This document shows, one piece after another, positions 6,061-16,027 of a stretch of 64,000 nt of DNA. A model generated the notes under the pieces. That model had not been told where the DNA came from. It ran no database searches and saw nothing but the letters and a program-made list of their open reading frames with translations. The DNA lies in NCBI GenBank assembly GCA_900109895.1, contig FOBR01000020.1, positions 1-64,000 of the forward strand. The letters are read 5' to 3'. Made by a program: the position numbers and the translations under genes. Within the stretch, counting starts at the first letter, position 1; each line of letters starts with the position of its first letter. This stretch comes from a bacterium A37T11. GTDB lineage: Bacteria > Bacteroidota > Bacteroidia > Sphingobacteriales > Sphingobacteriaceae.

Positions 6061-7896
6061 TTAATATCCTGGAAATTGCACCAATTGTTTATTACGATCC
6101 ATTTCGTTTTGCCCATAAGGCATGAAATAATACCGCCGTTGCCAGGTAGTACGTGTGAAAGCTATGACTCTTGTGTGGAAGGCTGGGTCAGACAAACTAG
6201 TGCCTGCATCCATATTCATCCCATAAAAAGCCCCACCCTGATGAGAATCTGCCTGAGCGGGTATTTTCCAACGGCGGACGTCAAAATAGCGATGACCTTC
6301 AAAACAAAGCTCAATGCGTCGTTCCAAACGAATCTGCTTCCTCATTTCGCTTTGACTTAAGCCTGCGGCTAAAGCTGGCAAACCTGCGCGTGTACGCACG
6401 GCATTCAGATAGGTAAGAATAGCAGCATTGCCAGGATCACTTTCATTTAAGGCCTCCGCATAATTCAAATAAAGTTCCGCTAAACGGATCAACATAGCTG
6501 GACGGGAAACATTAACAGCAGGATCTATACTAAAAGTGGGATGAATATTTTTTCTGGCAGTGTATCCGGTTTTCGGCCAGTCCCTTGGTGCGCCTGCCTT
6601 TCCAGAAGTTCCCGTATTGAAAAATTCAACGCGGGCATTGTTAGCTCCTGTTTTGGCAACTGCTGGGTTTACAGAGCCATTAAATGTGATGTTTGCATAA
6701 AATCGCGGTTCCCTAGCTGTATACATTATATTGGTTCCGGCAACATAGTAAGAGCTTGCCTCAGTAACGTATTTGTCTTCTCTGTACATACTGTTTCCAT
6801 CAATAGACGTACCATCACTCATTCTGTAATCGTCTACAAGTTCTTGGGTAGCTGCTAATCCATTATATGCAGTTCCTTGGGTAGACCTCGGCGCAGTACT
6901 ACTTTCCCAATCCGTGATAGCTGAGGAAGGCCTCAACCATATTCCTTCACTTGACCAGCCATCCCAGTAGAGATTTCTTACTGAAAGGAATGCAGCGCGG
7001 AATGGATCAGCATTACTAACTTTAAATAGTTTTTTCCCTTGTCCCTCAGCAAGGTCGATGGCTTGTTTGGACGCTTGCGCAGCCGTTTGCCAACGGGAAG
7101 CATCATAAGACTGGTTAAACAATTGCTTTCCATCCAGGTTTCTAAAATCGGCCAATTCTGTATTCCCATTGTAGAGTGGGCTGGCATGGTACAATAATAT
7201 CTGCGATTTAACAGCCAATGCGATCATCTGATTAATACGTCCAACCTGTGTACCATCCACCGTAGTAGTTCCACCGATATAATGATCTACGGGAAGGTCC
7301 AAAATAGCTGAATCGATTTGACCGATCACAAAATTAACACATTCATCCCATGAACTGCGAGGGATTTGGAAGTCGTCTTCCGGTTCAGCCGGCTTAAGAG
7401 GAGCAATCACTACTGGGCCTAATTGTTTCATCATAAGCCAATAGTAGTAGGCTCTTAGGAACCGAGCATCTCCTTTATAATATTGAATGAGCTGAGAGCC
7501 ATTTTCAAGTGATTGTATTTCCTGGTTTCCATCAATACGTTCCAAAAAAATAGAGCAAAGTCGGATGCGTTCATACAAGGCCGTGAAATTGGATGGTGTA
7601 CCGTCAGCATTAATTGCCCCACTGTTAATGCCTGGATTTGTCCAGTTACTAGCGTCCATTTCGTCACTGGTAATGGAATACGTAAAGTTATATGGCTGAT
7701 CCCATATATCGGGTATATTGGTGAAGAGGCCTGCCCACCATCGTTCAGTCTGGCCACGATTAGCAAAAATTTCATCCACCGAAACAAGATTGTCGGGTTG
7801 TATATCAAAATAATCTTTACTACATCCTCCGGCCAATAATGTAACGATGGCCGCCGCAATAAAAAATGTGTTTTTTATGTGTGATTTCATGTTCAT
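6061..7896 (-). CDS. SusD/RagB outer-membrane substrate-binding lipoprotein
   Basis: 611 residues, within the SusD size range. Lipoprotein signal LLAGGCSKDYFDIQP near residue 25. Helical TPR-like features follow. ARFLRAYYYWLMMKQLGPV and IRLAELYLNYAEALNES are the two most typical SusD motifs, and RLERRIELCFEGHRYFDVRR is the conserved C-terminal segment. SusD sits as a lid on SusC and binds the incoming oligosaccharide or peptide at the cell surface. The gene begins six bases after the SusC stop and precedes the discoidin lipoprotein. The second in-frame ATG, two codons on, is an equally good start. The ligand cannot be told from sequence. Confidence 0.95.
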   Translation of the reverse strand: MNMKSHIKNTFFIAAAIVTLLAGGCSKDYFDIQPDNLVSVDEIFANRGQTERWWAGLFTNIPDIWDQPYNFTYSITSDEMDASNWTNPGINSGAINADGTPSNFTALYERIRLCSIFLERIDGNQEIQSLENGSQLIQYYKGDARFLRAYYYWLMMKQLGPVVIAPLKPAEPEDDFQIPRSSWDECVNFVIGQIDSAILDLPVDHYIGGTTTVDGTQVGRINQMIALAVKSQILLYHASPLYNGNTELADFRNLDGKQLFNQSYDASRWQTAAQASKQAIDLAEGQGKKLFKVSNADPFRAAFLSVRNLYWDGWSSEGIWLRPSSAITDWESSTAPRSTQGTAYNGLAATQELVDDYRMSDGTSIDGNSMYREDKYVTEASSYYVAGTNIMYTAREPRFYANITFNGSVNPAVAKTGANNARVEFFNTGTSGKAGAPRDWPKTGYTARKNIHPTFSIDPAVNVSRPAMLIRLAELYLNYAEALNESDPGNAAILTYLNAVRTRAGLPALAAGLSQSEMRKQIRLERRIELCFEGHRYFDVRRWKIPAQADSHQGGAFYGMNMDAGTSLSDPAFHTRVIAFTRTTWQRRYYFMPYGQNEMDRNKQLVQFPGY

Positions 7897-7902
7897 GACG
7901 AT

Positions 7903-10900
7903 TTATTGAAAGTTTGCACGAATACCAATGTTAAAGGTCGTAATGTTCGGGTATACCGCCCCACGACCGTCACCCAATTCGGGATCCCAAAATTTCCAAC
8001 GGGAAAACGTCAGTAGGTTGGTACCATTCACATAAATGCGCAATTTTTTGACGGCTATTTTATCCAGCAATTCTTTACCAGAAAATGTATAGCCAAACTC
8101 AGCCTGTTTTAAACGGATATAGTCAGCCCTTCTAACCCACCAATCGCTCGCATAATAGTTGGTTGTTTGGTCTTGATTAGTTGATAATCTTGGATAAAAA
8201 GGGTGTGGGTTTGGATTGTCGGGTGTCCAGCGGTCAAGAATTTGCTTGTACATATTGCCGTAGGTAGCTCCTTGTGAAAAAGGTGTGGTAGCGTAACCAC
8301 TGGCGTAACTGAAGTCTACTTGTCCCACCCCTTGAAAGAAAAGACTGAGATCAAACCCGGAAAATCCTCCTCCAAGACTAAGCCCATAAACAATTCTTGG
8401 AACATCCCCATAACCGATTGCCGTTTGGTCATAGCTGTTTATAATACCGTCCCCATTTAAGTCTTTATACTTAATGTCGCCAGGCCTGACATCTCCCGAT
8501 TGAGTGGCTGAATTGGTAATTTCATCCTCACTCTGAAAAAGACCATTTGAAATATACCCGAACCGTTGGCTTATAGGTTGTCCGATGCGATCAAGATAAG
8601 GGTATCTCCAGGATGGCAACCCGTCAAATACATCCAGGTTTTTGTTGTAATTAAAAGTTCCCCTGAAAGTAATAAAATTTTTATCGGTCCAATTTTTATT
8701 ATAGTCCAATGTCACATCGATACCTTTGTTGTTTGTTTTCCCGATGTTGTTATAAGGAATATTTCCTACAGTATACCCTGATGAATATGGAATAACATAA
8801 TTAGGAAGCAAAATACCACTTCGCTTTTCTTTAAAAAGCTCAACAACGAGCTGCAATTCATCGTGCATGAAATTAAGCTCAATTCCCAGATTCTGACGTT
8901 TGGAAGATTCCCAATGAACGTCCCCTCCAATGCGTGATTCGTTATAGCCTGTATAAGCACGTGTGGAACCAGGTTCTCCGAAAGTATAGCCTCCAGAATC
9001 GCCAATGGTAGTGAGGTATAGAAAGCGAAGGTCAGCATCGTTTACTGCAGCATTTCCAGATAAACCGTAGGTATACCTAAGCTTGAAGTGAGAAACAAAT
9101 TCATTAAGGGGTTTAAAAAACGCTTCATTTGACACGATCCAGCCCGCACCAATGGAAGGGAAAAAACCATAGCGCTTGCTGGGAATAAAATTGTCTGAGC
9201 CCGAGTAAGAAAAGTTTCCTTCCAAAAAATATCGGTCGTTATAACCATAGGTAGCCCTACCCACATAGTTTCGCTGTCTATATGGAATGGCGGCTTTATA
9301 AGTATCCACGCCATCCGATGCGTCACTGTAGTCAGATTGATTAACCAGAAACATGCCCGAGACATCGTGCAATCCAAACCTGTTGGAATAATTAAGGGCC
9401 GCTTCCGTATAAAATCGTCGAGTGCCATAACGGTTTAGGCTAAAACCCAATTCATTTGATCCTGCGGAAGAAATCTCCGTAATTAAGTTACCCTGGTCGT
9501 CTCTTCCGGTGGCATAATAGGTCTGCAAAGTCCGACTTCTTTTAAGGTCATTAAAGGTATTTACATCGAAGGCAAACATACCTGTAGCACTCAATCCATT
9601 TAATAGCATGCTGAGATCTTGGGTAACACGCAGATTAGACCGGACAACATTATTATATGAGTTAACCACACCAGATTGGGTCAAAGCCATGTAAGGGCTA
9701 AACAATGTGCCTGGCAATTGAGGCCACTGGCCGTTGGAATATTGGGGTGGAATGACATGCGGAGATGACGAAGTGGCCAAAGCAAATATTTCGTTCACAC
9801 CATATGCAGGTCTGTTTAAGTTGGTAATAAAACCATTTATACCTAAAGCCAATTTGGTAGTTTTGGTAATATTGACATCTACATTACTGGTGAAGTTGTA
9901 CCGATTAAGTTTTAATGTAGAATTATAGGTTTGGACTTTGTCCCTTTTAAAAAGACCTACTTCGCCAAAATATCCCGCTGAAATATAGTAAGTAGCATTC
10001 TCTGATCCACCATTCACATTCAAGGTAGCACGGTTATTGTTTCCAAAATCATTAAACATAACCTTATACCAGTCCACATTCGGATAGAGATCAGGGTCTT
10101 CTCCACTGGCGTGTTTGTCTATTTCTTCCTGAGTATACAACGGCTTGCGACCGCGCATAGTTAAGCCTTCATTGTACAAAGTCATAAAGGTTGGGCCGTC
10201 TATAAAGTCGGGTAATGCTGTAAACTTGGTAATGGCTTGATCAAATTCGGCGTTAACTTGAGGCTTTCCTGTCTTCCCCTTCTTAGTAACGATCAGAATA
10301 ACTCCATTTGCCCCCCTGGTACCGTATACAGCAGTGGCCGATGCATCCTTTAATACAGTAAAACTCTCTATATCTTCTGGGTCTATATTATTAATGGCTC
10401 TATCTGGCACACCATCCACTACTAATAATGGGGCTTGGGGACTAGAACCAAATGTCCCAACACCACGGATAAGTAGGTCCGCCCCATCGTTGCCAGGCCC
10501 GCCACCTCGCTGAGTCGCTACCACTCCGGCTAACCTGCCGGCAATGGCCGTGGTAAGATCACGCACCGGAGCTTTCAGGTCTGTGGGCTTTACTGTAGAC
10601 TGCGATCCGACTAGACTCTGCTTTTTTTGCGTTCCATAGGCCACGACCACAACCTCCTCTAATCCGGTTTGATCCTTTTCCAGTTGTACGTTTACAACTT
10701 CTTGTCCATTAATTGGGGCTTCCTTTTCGAAATAACCCACATATCGAAAAACCAGGGTAGATCCTTCGGGCACTACCAGGAAATACCGCCCATTGGCATC
10801 AGTCACAGTACCTATCGAAGATTTTCCCTTTACAAAGACACTCACTCCACTTAATACTTCGGATGAATCTTTTACCTGCCCACGTACTTCTACGTCCTTT

Positions 10901-11274
10901 TGAATAGGGACTAAATTTTTCTGCCTCTCTTGAACTTGAATAATTGTAATAGTACCATTCCGTATCCGATAGCTAAGCGGAGTGCCGCTTATTATCTTAT
11001 CCATTACCTTATCAATAGAAACTGATATAAAATCTAATGTCAAGGGTTTTATCGTTGATAAAAGTTCTTCATTATACAAGAACTGATAATTAGTTTGTTT
11101 TTTCACCTCTGAAAAAACAGTTTTAATGTCTTCGTTTTTTACATGCAGGGTAATCTGCTGCCCCTTGCCTACAGCATATACTCCTATTGTAAACACGAAA
11201 ATGCTAGCAATTGAAAGCTTCATAATCCTTGCTATTAAAAGTACGTTTAAGTTGCTTATACAAAATTTATTCAT
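7903..11274 (-). CDS. SusC/RagA TonB-dependent transporter with signalling (STN) domain
   Basis: 1123 residues. Order: signal peptide (about 15-38), STN secretin/TonB N-terminal domain (about 40-110, ITLHVKNEDIKTVFSEVKKQ), carboxypeptidase-regulatory-like beta domain (about 125-205), TonB-box region EEVVVVAYGTQKK, plug domain (VRDLTTAIAGRLAGV, LLVVDGVPD, FTVLKDASATAVYGTRGANG) and a 22-strand barrel ending in an aromatic residue (GIRANFQ). SusC forms the outer-membrane channel under the SusD lid. The STN domain is found in transporters that signal occupancy to a FecR anti-sigma factor, which is encoded directly upstream (11413..12582). All expected parts are present, so this locus looks functional. 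Confidence 0.96.
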   Translation of the reverse strand: MNKFCISNLNVLLIARIMKLSIASIFVFTIGVYAVGKGQQITLHVKNEDIKTVFSEVKKQTNYQFLYNEELLSTIKPLTLDFISVSIDKVMDKIISGTPLSYRIRNGTITIIQVQERQKNLVPIQKDVEVRGQVKDSSEVLSGVSVFVKGKSSIGTVTDANGRYFLVVPEGSTLVFRYVGYFEKEAPINGQEVVNVQLEKDQTGLEEVVVVAYGTQKKQSLVGSQSTVKPTDLKAPVRDLTTAIAGRLAGVVATQRGGGPGNDGADLLIRGVGTFGSSPQAPLLVVDGVPDRAINNIDPEDIESFTVLKDASATAVYGTRGANGVILIVTKKGKTGKPQVNAEFDQAITKFTALPDFIDGPTFMTLYNEGLTMRGRKPLYTQEEIDKHASGEDPDLYPNVDWYKVMFNDFGNNNRATLNVNGGSENATYYISAGYFGEVGLFKRDKVQTYNSTLKLNRYNFTSNVDVNITKTTKLALGINGFITNLNRPAYGVNEIFALATSSSPHVIPPQYSNGQWPQLPGTLFSPYMALTQSGVVNSYNNVVRSNLRVTQDLSMLLNGLSATGMFAFDVNTFNDLKRSRTLQTYYATGRDDQGNLITEISSAGSNELGFSLNRYGTRRFYTEAALNYSNRFGLHDVSGMFLVNQSDYSDASDGVDTYKAAIPYRQRNYVGRATYGYNDRYFLEGNFSYSGSDNFIPSKRYGFFPSIGAGWIVSNEAFFKPLNEFVSHFKLRYTYGLSGNAAVNDADLRFLYLTTIGDSGGYTFGEPGSTRAYTGYNESRIGGDVHWESSKRQNLGIELNFMHDELQLVVELFKEKRSGILLPNYVIPYSSGYTVGNIPYNNIGKTNNKGIDVTLDYNKNWTDKNFITFRGTFNYNKNLDVFDGLPSWRYPYLDRIGQPISQRFGYISNGLFQSEDEITNSATQSGDVRPGDIKYKDLNGDGIINSYDQTAIGYGDVPRIVYGLSLGGGFSGFDLSLFFQGVGQVDFSYASGYATTPFSQGATYGNMYKQILDRWTPDNPNPHPFYPRLSTNQDQTTNYYASDWWVRRADYIRLKQAEFGYTFSGKELLDKIAVKKLRIYVNGTNLLTFSRWKFWDPELGDGRGAVYPNITTFNIGIRANFQ

Positions 11275-11337
11275 ATTTTCGCAATGTTAGGGTTAATGTG
11301 ACATATTAAGATTTTCTTGTTGTGTAGCCCTCACTTC

Positions 11338-11366
11338 AAACCGGCGGTGTTCCACCACCCCGGTTT
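11338..11366. terminator. Intercistronic hairpin between FecR and SusC
   Basis: AAACCGG (11338-11344) pairs with CCGGTTT (11360-11366), with further GGTG/CACC pairing inside. No T run follows on the minus strand. It may partly separate the regulatory genes from the transport genes or stabilise the SusC message. Confidence 0.35.
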
Positions 11367-11412
11367 ATTGGCCTATTTGTGTTGATTTTATCTCATAATA
11401 CAATCCTTAAGA

Positions 11413-12582
11413 TTAAACATTTTTATCTCTTTTAACGATTACTTTCCTCCCTTCAATCTCAAAATCCAGATCACTTACGTCTTTCAACATCTCCAAAACT
11501 TCTCCCAAACTAACCTTTCTACTGATACTTCCACCGTACCTGCCTGCCAGAATTTTACCCTCATAGTGTACCTCAACTCCATACCATGCAGCCAACTCAT
11601 CCATAATCTTTTGTATTTCATCATGATCAAAATAAAATTGACCGTCTTTCCAGGCCATTACCTTATCCATGTTTGCGAATGATAAATTAATTCCTGTACC
11701 GCTAACAGCTGCTTGTTGGCCTGGAATTAAAACGCTTGAATTCCTTGCGTTGGTTACCTTAACAGATCCCTCCATAAGGGTAGTGGTAGTAACAGTTTCC
11801 GTTGATTTAGTATTGAACTTGGTGCCCAAAACCAATATTTCTCGCTGATTAGTAACAACTTTAAATGGCCTTCCGGCAGCGGATGCAATTTCAAAATAGG
11901 CTTCCCCCTCTAGAAACACCCTCCGTTCTTTTTGGGTAAAGCTCACTGGAAAACGTAGACTTGATAACGAATTTACCCAAACCCGGGTACCGTCGGATAA
12001 AATTAACTTATATAATCCTCCCCTCTCCACCTGAAGTGTATTAAAAATTTCCTGCGATGGCTGAAATTCTTCCTCCTTATTTTTATAATGGAGTTCTCCG
12101 TTCGCAACAACCACTCTTGAGCCTTCTTCTGTGAGGTGCCGGTTGTTAGAAAGTGAAATAGAGTTCCCATTGGAAAGGGTAAGTTTGGCGGTGCCATTAT
12201 TGGGGATCACATCATTTTTGTAACCATATCGGTTTTCTTTGACGATATCCTTGTCTTCAAAAAAATGCGCTGTCCATAAAAAAGATAGTACTCCGGCAAG
12301 CATAAGTGCGGCTGCATATCCAATCCATTTAATTTTTACCGTCTTTTTTTTTGCTTTTTGTCTTTTAAGTATTTTTCCCCAGGCTGCGTTCAAATCCAGC
12401 TCATTCATTTCCGACAGTCGTTGCTGAATTTCTGCGGTATCTTTATAGGCATTCAGTATCCTAAGCTTTTCAGGATCACTATCCAAAAGCTTTAGAAAAT
12501 GCGCTTCCTCCTCCACTGTAAATTCTTGGCGAAGGTAGCGAATTACCATAGCTGCGTAATCAAAAGCCTCTTTTTCGTTCAT
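11413..12582 (-). CDS. FecR-family anti-sigma factor
   Basis: 389 residues in the standard FecR layout: a cytoplasmic N-terminal sigma-binding part (about 1-80), one membrane span (WIGYAAALMLAGVLSFLW, about 86-103), and a periplasmic FecR domain with the conserved LILSDGTRVWVNSLSSLRFP and FLEGEAYFEI motifs, then DUF4974 at the C-terminus. The protein holds the ECF sigma factor inactive until the STN domain of the loaded SusC contacts it. It lies 71 bases after the sigma gene and 138 bases before SusC, all on the minus strand. There are no insertions relative to the family, unlike the second FecR in this window. Confidence 0.95.
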   Translation of the reverse strand: MNEKEAFDYAAMVIRYLRQEFTVEEEAHFLKLLDSDPEKLRILNAYKDTAEIQQRLSEMNELDLNAAWGKILKRQKAKKKTVKIKWIGYAAALMLAGVLSFLWTAHFFEDKDIVKENRYGYKNDVIPNNGTAKLTLSNGNSISLSNNRHLTEEGSRVVVANGELHYKNKEEEFQPSQEIFNTLQVERGGLYKLILSDGTRVWVNSLSSLRFPVSFTQKERRVFLEGEAYFEIASAAGRPFKVVTNQREILVLGTKFNTKSTETVTTTTLMEGSVKVTNARNSSVLIPGQQAAVSGTGINLSFANMDKVMAWKDGQFYFDHDEIQKIMDELAAWYGVEVHYEGKILAGRYGGSISRKVSLGEVLEMLKDVSDLDFEIEGRKVIVKRDKNV

Positions 12583-12653
12583 CTCCGGGTTTTCTACTCT
12601 TTTTATTACTAAGAAACCTGAGATTGCAAAGTGGGTGGAAAGAAATTAAAAAA

Positions 12654-13205
12654 TTATGAAAATAATGAGAGAAGCAACATAAAGGTGGCAGGTTTTAACA
12701 ATTCTTTCAAAAGTTGAAGTCCACGTTGTTTTTGACTTTTTACGGTATTTACACTGATTCCAAGTTCTTCTGCAATCTGGGGATTTTTAAGACCTTCCAA
12801 ATAGCCCATTTTTACAACAAGGGCACATCCGGACGGTAAAGATTGAATGGCTTTATGAATCTCACCGATAACTTCTGCATGAATCATAGAGTTCAGCGCA
12901 TAGGTGTTGTCTGTTAATGGAGGAAGATTATGTTGATGATATCGTGTCTTGACTTTTTCATGCCGCAATTTATTGAGGCAGGCATTTTTTACGGTGGTAT
13001 AAAGAAATGCTTTGACCGCATTTGGTTGAATATCTAAGTATGTTTCCTGTTCAAGGAAAGCTACAAAAGCATCCTGAACTACATCTTCAGCTTCGTCACT
13101 GTCCATTAAATACCGCTTCGCAAAATCACAAAGACGGGGGTAATAGATTCTAAACAGTCCTTCAGAATCCCCCATTGATTCTTTTGGTTCATCAATTCTC
13201 TCCAT
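12654..13205 (-). CDS. ECF RNA polymerase sigma factor
   Basis: 183 residues from the ATG at 13205. Region 2 is seen as LFRIYYPRLCDFAKRYLMDS and EAEDVVQDAFVAFLE, and region 4 as LPSGCALVVKMGYLEGLKNP followed by IAEELGISVNTVKSQKQRGL. This is a FecI/SigV-type sigma of Bacteroidota uptake loci. It should direct transcription of the downstream SusC-SusD operon when FecR releases it. An upstream in-frame start at 13268 would add 21 unlikely residues. The hydrophobic tail (FMLLLSLFS) is typical of these sigmas. The upstream gap to the divergent aminopeptidase is about 210 bases and must hold both promoters. Confidence 0.93.
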   Translation of the reverse strand: MERIDEPKESMGDSEGLFRIYYPRLCDFAKRYLMDSDEAEDVVQDAFVAFLEQETYLDIQPNAVKAFLYTTVKNACLNKLRHEKVKTRYHQHNLPPLTDNTYALNSMIHAEVIGEIHKAIQSLPSGCALVVKMGYLEGLKNPQIAEELGISVNTVKSQKQRGLQLLKELLKPATFMLLLSLFS

Positions 13206-13415
13206 AATTACCTTTTTAAAAAAAGTGCAACTTTTTAAAATAAGTACCCGGTTTATATAAGTTATCAATGGCCAGCATCAGCACTGTTTTGTTTAACATC
13301 CCACAGTACTGAAATCCTCACCAATATTAAAAGCTAAATTTTGAAAAAACAAATCATATAGCAACACAAACGGTTGTGTAATTTCTAAAAATACCTATTG
13401 CAACAAATTTTCAGC

Positions 13416-13423
13416 TATATTTG
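13416..13423 (+). promoter_or_regulatory. -7 promoter element of the aminopeptidase gene
   Basis: TATATTTG matches TAnnTTTG. A TTG occurs 15 bases upstream, closer than usual. Transcription would start near 13429, right at the first ATG (13430) and 24 bases before the ATG that begins the lipoprotein signal (13454). Confidence 0.4.
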
Positions 13424-13453
13424 CCTTCAATGTATCAATCCACCTCATACTTC

Positions 13454-16027
13454 ATGAAAAAAAGTGCATTTTTCAAGAGCATTTTGGCATTCATGACCCT
13501 TTTTTCCTGCCACAACGCCACGCAAACGTCCAATTTGCTTACCGAAGGCATTTCCAGTGAACTGGCTGCATTTCGCCGCGAACAACTTTCAGACATCCAT
13601 TACGAGCTTTCGTTCCATATTCCAGAGAATAAAGAAGATTCTATAGCAGCCCAGCTCGGGCTTAATGTAAACATCGCCAAAACCGGGGAGCCACTTTACC
13701 TGGATTTCCGCGAAAAGCCTTCTTTTTTGCACAGCCTGGAGGTTAATGGAAAAACGGTCGCTATAGACTTCCGGCAGGAACATTTGGTGATCCCGGAAGC
13801 AGCCTTGCAAAAAGGAAGGAACCATATCCATATTGGTTTCCGCGCAGGAGAACAATCCTTAAACCGCAACGAAGATTATTTGTATACACTACTGGTACCT
13901 GACCGGGCCCGTACCTTGTTCCCTTGCTTTGACCAGCCGGATTTGAAAGCCACCTATCAATTAACACTCACGGCTCCTAAAGAATGGCAAGTGTTGGCTG
14001 GTGGCGAAGTTACTGCTCAATTCACAGAGGGAAACCTAGCTACACACCATTTTGCACAAACAAAACTTATCCCCACCTATCTTTTTTCCTTTGTAGCCGG
14101 AAAATTTACCACCGCAACCAGCAGGGATACGGCAGGGTTTCCCATGAAACTGCTGTACCGGGAAACCAATACCGAAAAGATAAGCCAAAGTATACCGACT
14201 ATTTTTAAACAGCACCGCCAGGCCATTCAATTTTTGAAAGACTATACGGACTCGCCCTTTCCTTTCCCCAAGCTTGGTTATGCCGCTATCCCTAATTTTC
14301 AGTACGGGGGAATGGAACATGTAGGTGCTATCCAGTACCAGGAAGCAACCCTATTTCTGGACAATACGGCCACCGAAAGCCAGCAGCTTTCACGGGCGAA
14401 ACTCATTGCGCACGAAACCGCGCACATGTGGTTTGGTGATAAGGTGACCATGGAATGGTTCAATGATGTGTGGATGAAAGAAGTTTTTGCCAATTTTATG
14501 GCAGACAAGATTGTTAACCCGGCCTTCCCGGGTGTGAATCATGACTTGCTTTTCGTACTAAACCATTATCCATCTGCCTACAGCGAAGATCGCAGCAAGG
14601 GCAGCAACCCCATACGTCAACAACTGAACAACCTGAATAATGCCGGTTCATTGTATGGGAGCATCATCTATGACAAGGCCCCCATCATGATGCGCCAACT
14701 GGAACTGACCGTCGGAAAAGAACCTTTCAGAAAAGGCATTCAGGCTTATTTAAATAAATATGCCTACGGTAATGCCACCTGGAACGACCTCATGACCATT
14801 CTGGATGCCCAAACTCAGGTTAACCTCAAACCCTGGAGCGAAGTCTGGGTTAACCAACCCAGCCGACCCCTGATCAGCGATGCTATAAGCTATGAGCATA
14901 ACCGTATCCGCACTTTCAACATCTTTCAAAAAGCAGAAGACGGCAGCAAAAAGATATGGCCCCAGCAATTTAGTATTGGGTTAATATATCCCGACTCTGT
15001 ACACCGCATCGTTGTAAAACTTGAAGGCTCCACTCTTAGTTTAGCAAAAGCCATTGGGTTATCCAAACCCCTTTCAGTGATCTATAACTATGACGGCTTG
15101 GGTTATGGTGTGTTTCCAATGAAGTCAACAGACCTGACAGCCCTACCTGAAATTACCGATGACGTAGCCAGGGGTTATGCCTATATCAATAGCTTCGAGA
15201 GTGTATTAAATGGAAATATCGCACCCTTACCTGCTTTAGTGGCTTATCAGAAAAGCCTGCAGACAGAAAAAAATGAGCTGATCATCCGGCAAACCTGCTC
15301 CTATGCGAACACGGTTTTCTGGAACCTCCTGAGCCAGCATCAACGCGACAGTATACAGCCTCAATTGTCCAAACAGCTTTACCAAAGCCTGCAAACTAAT
15401 TTGCCGGCCAACATCAAGAAAACACTTTTCAGCCTATTTTGCGAACTCGCCTACACGGGGACGGAACGCGAACAGCTATATCTGATCTGGAATAAGAAAA
15501 TTTCTTTCAAAGGCCTTAAACTAAATGATGATGATTATACCGCCATTGCCATGCAATTGGCCATTTACCGCCATCCGAAAGCTAACCAAATTCTGAAAGA
15601 GGCTCAAGCTGTGCTCAGTAACCCGGACAAACAGCGGCGTTTTGCCTTCCTTTTGCCTTCATTATCAAATAATAAGACCGTCAGGGATCAGTTTTTCAAT
15701 GGCCTGGAGCAAGAAAAAAACCGGGAACACGAAGCTTGGGTGCTAGCTGCACTGAATAACATCTTTCATCCGCTGCGGCGGGATGATGCCACCAAACACC
15801 TTCAGCAATCCTTGGACTGGCTCGGTGATATTCAAAAAACAGGCGATATCTTCTTTCCAAAAGCCTGGCTCAATGCCACGGTGGGCAAATTTAATTCACA
15901 AGCAGCCTATCAAACGGTCACTCAGTTTTTGAAAGCACATCCGGATTATAATCCGGCCCTGAAGAATAAGATTTTGCAGGCAGCGGATTATCTGTACCGG
16001 GGGCAACAGCTGCACCTTTTGCAGTAA
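13454..16027 (+). CDS. M1-family metallo-aminopeptidase lipoprotein
   Basis: 857 residues from the ATG at 13454, chosen because MKKSAFFKSILAFMTLFSCH is a lipoprotein signal; an ATG at 13430 is also possible. The enzyme removes N-terminal residues from peptides. Visible features: the substrate-binding motif GGMEH (about 285-289, in place of GAMEN; the Gly-Met-Glu core is kept) and the zinc site HETAH (about 320-324) with the third ligand Glu at about 343 in WMKEVFANF. The N-terminal beta-sandwich and the C-terminal helical domain have the expected sizes. It is probably anchored to the periplasmic or outer membrane and feeds amino-acid uptake. Its last 110 bases overlap, on the opposite strand, the end of a small membrane protein gene. 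Confidence 0.93.
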   Translation: MKKSAFFKSILAFMTLFSCHNATQTSNLLTEGISSELAAFRREQLSDIHYELSFHIPENKEDSIAAQLGLNVNIAKTGEPLYLDFREKPSFLHSLEVNGKTVAIDFRQEHLVIPEAALQKGRNHIHIGFRAGEQSLNRNEDYLYTLLVPDRARTLFPCFDQPDLKATYQLTLTAPKEWQVLAGGEVTAQFTEGNLATHHFAQTKLIPTYLFSFVAGKFTTATSRDTAGFPMKLLYRETNTEKISQSIPTIFKQHRQAIQFLKDYTDSPFPFPKLGYAAIPNFQYGGMEHVGAIQYQEATLFLDNTATESQQLSRAKLIAHETAHMWFGDKVTMEWFNDVWMKEVFANFMADKIVNPAFPGVNHDLLFVLNHYPSAYSEDRSKGSNPIRQQLNNLNNAGSLYGSIIYDKAPIMMRQLELTVGKEPFRKGIQAYLNKYAYGNATWNDLMTILDAQTQVNLKPWSEVWVNQPSRPLISDAISYEHNRIRTFNIFQKAEDGSKKIWPQQFSIGLIYPDSVHRIVVKLEGSTLSLAKAIGLSKPLSVIYNYDGLGYGVFPMKSTDLTALPEITDDVARGYAYINSFESVLNGNIAPLPALVAYQKSLQTEKNELIIRQTCSYANTVFWNLLSQHQRDSIQPQLSKQLYQSLQTNLPANIKKTLFSLFCELAYTGTEREQLYLIWNKKISFKGLKLNDDDYTAIAMQLAIYRHPKANQILKEAQAVLSNPDKQRRFAFLLPSLSNNKTVRDQFFNGLEQEKNREHEAWVLAALNNIFHPLRRDDATKHLQQSLDWLGDIQKTGDIFFPKAWLNATVGKFNSQAAYQTVTQFLKAHPDYNPALKNKILQAADYLYRGQQLHLLQ